A DNA stretch of 64,000 nucleotides from Nymphaea colorata. Taxonomy: Eukaryota; Streptophyta; Magnoliopsida; Nymphaeales; Nymphaeaceae. Of this stretch, positions 63,573-64,000 are shown in pieces. The notes under the pieces are model-generated. The model did not search any database. It saw only the letters and a program-made list of their open reading frames with translations, and was not told the DNA's origin. Numbering within the stretch: the stretch's first letter is position 1; each line of letters starts with the position of its first letter. The stretch lies in contig NC_045151.1 of assembly GCF_008831285.2 (NCBI RefSeq), forward strand, positions 801,544 through 865,543. The letters are read 5' to 3'. The position numbers were made by a program, and so were the translations under genes.

Positions 63573-64000
63573 CTGCAAAAAACTGTTTATTAGAAACCAA
63601 GCATCTAGCTAGAAGAAATGGTGAAACTAATCACCAAAGGTAAAAGGTTGGTTCCATCATTTACCTTGTTAAGACAAGATCGTTGAGGACCTGCTGATTA
63701 ATGCTTGGTGTATAATTTTATAGATTCTGCAAATATGAGCTCATTTTCTAATTGATTTATGAGTCATAAGGTTAAACAAATTCAAGCCATTTGAAACAGA
63801 AGCCATTTGTTTTTTAATAAATATTGTCTTGGACTATGGTTGTTGTACAATTGTCATTTAAGAAGCAACAAGCAGAAGATCCCTTCATATTCTGTTGTGA
63901 ATATCTCATTGAAGTCATTGTCATCATGTCAAGCGCCAGAACATTGACTGAAGGGCCAGGATATATGTTGCATAGGATTAATGAAATTGAGTCACAAGTT
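63573..64000 (-). other. intron of the partial ABCA gene, cut by the window edge
   Basis: By comparison with the complete gene, the next exon upstream would be the 186 bp membrane exon (ALSIMGLYDSAYW equivalent). It is not seen before position 64000, so this stretch is intron. Confidence 0.75.

Overview
The window is nuclear DNA of a flowering plant. It has intronless AP2-B3 (RAV/TEMPRANILLO-type) transcription factors, intron-rich plant ABCA transporters with GT/AG introns, Ty1/copia retrotransposons, many MITE-like elements and long (AT)n tracts. Nothing prokaryotic, organellar or viral was seen. The species cannot be fixed from the sequence alone.

Left part (1-31.7 kb): a RAV locus that has been tandemly triplicated. 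Copy 1 (CDS 1595-2527, +) is open but ends before the usual C-terminal RLFG repression motif. Copy 2 (15710-about 20810, +) is a pseudogene with frameshifts, a stop and three transposon insertions. Copy 3 (CDS 25709-26707, +) is full length and keeps an RLFG motif. The 5' flanks and several non-coding downstream blocks are duplicated as well (about 4.5-7.6 kb matches 22.8-24.5 kb; 9.9-10.0 kb matches 28.9-29.1 kb; 24.56-24.65 kb matches 31.6-31.7 kb). One copy therefore often shows the empty site of an element that sits in another.

Between and after the RAV copies (11.6-42.4 kb) is repeat territory. It holds a copia element with a 5 bp target duplication and a large internal deletion (11635-14430), an antisense copia element inside the RAV pseudogene (about 16.5-20.13 kb), a copia reverse-transcriptase scrap (about 28 kb) and a decayed 5 kb copia element (31757-36808). 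It also holds several terminal-inverted-repeat elements, microsatellites, a tRNA-SINE-like tandem array and a GC-rich block.

Right part (43-64 kb): two tandem ABCA2-type half-size ABC transporters on the minus strand. The first (43058-54054) is complete: 16 inferred exons giving a 974-residue protein, with a 4.3 kb first intron. The second (59148-63572) shows its last 12 exons and runs off the right edge. Exon lengths match between the two except for two exons, so they arose by tandem duplication. The RAV proteins would act in the nucleus as DNA-binding regulators and the ABCA proteins in membranes; nothing in the sequence links the two clusters functionally.

No clearly new biological system was found. 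The most informative items are the three fates of the RAV copies, the LTR-initiated open pol frame of the deleted copia element, and insertion polymorphisms between paralogous blocks that define several MITE-like families.
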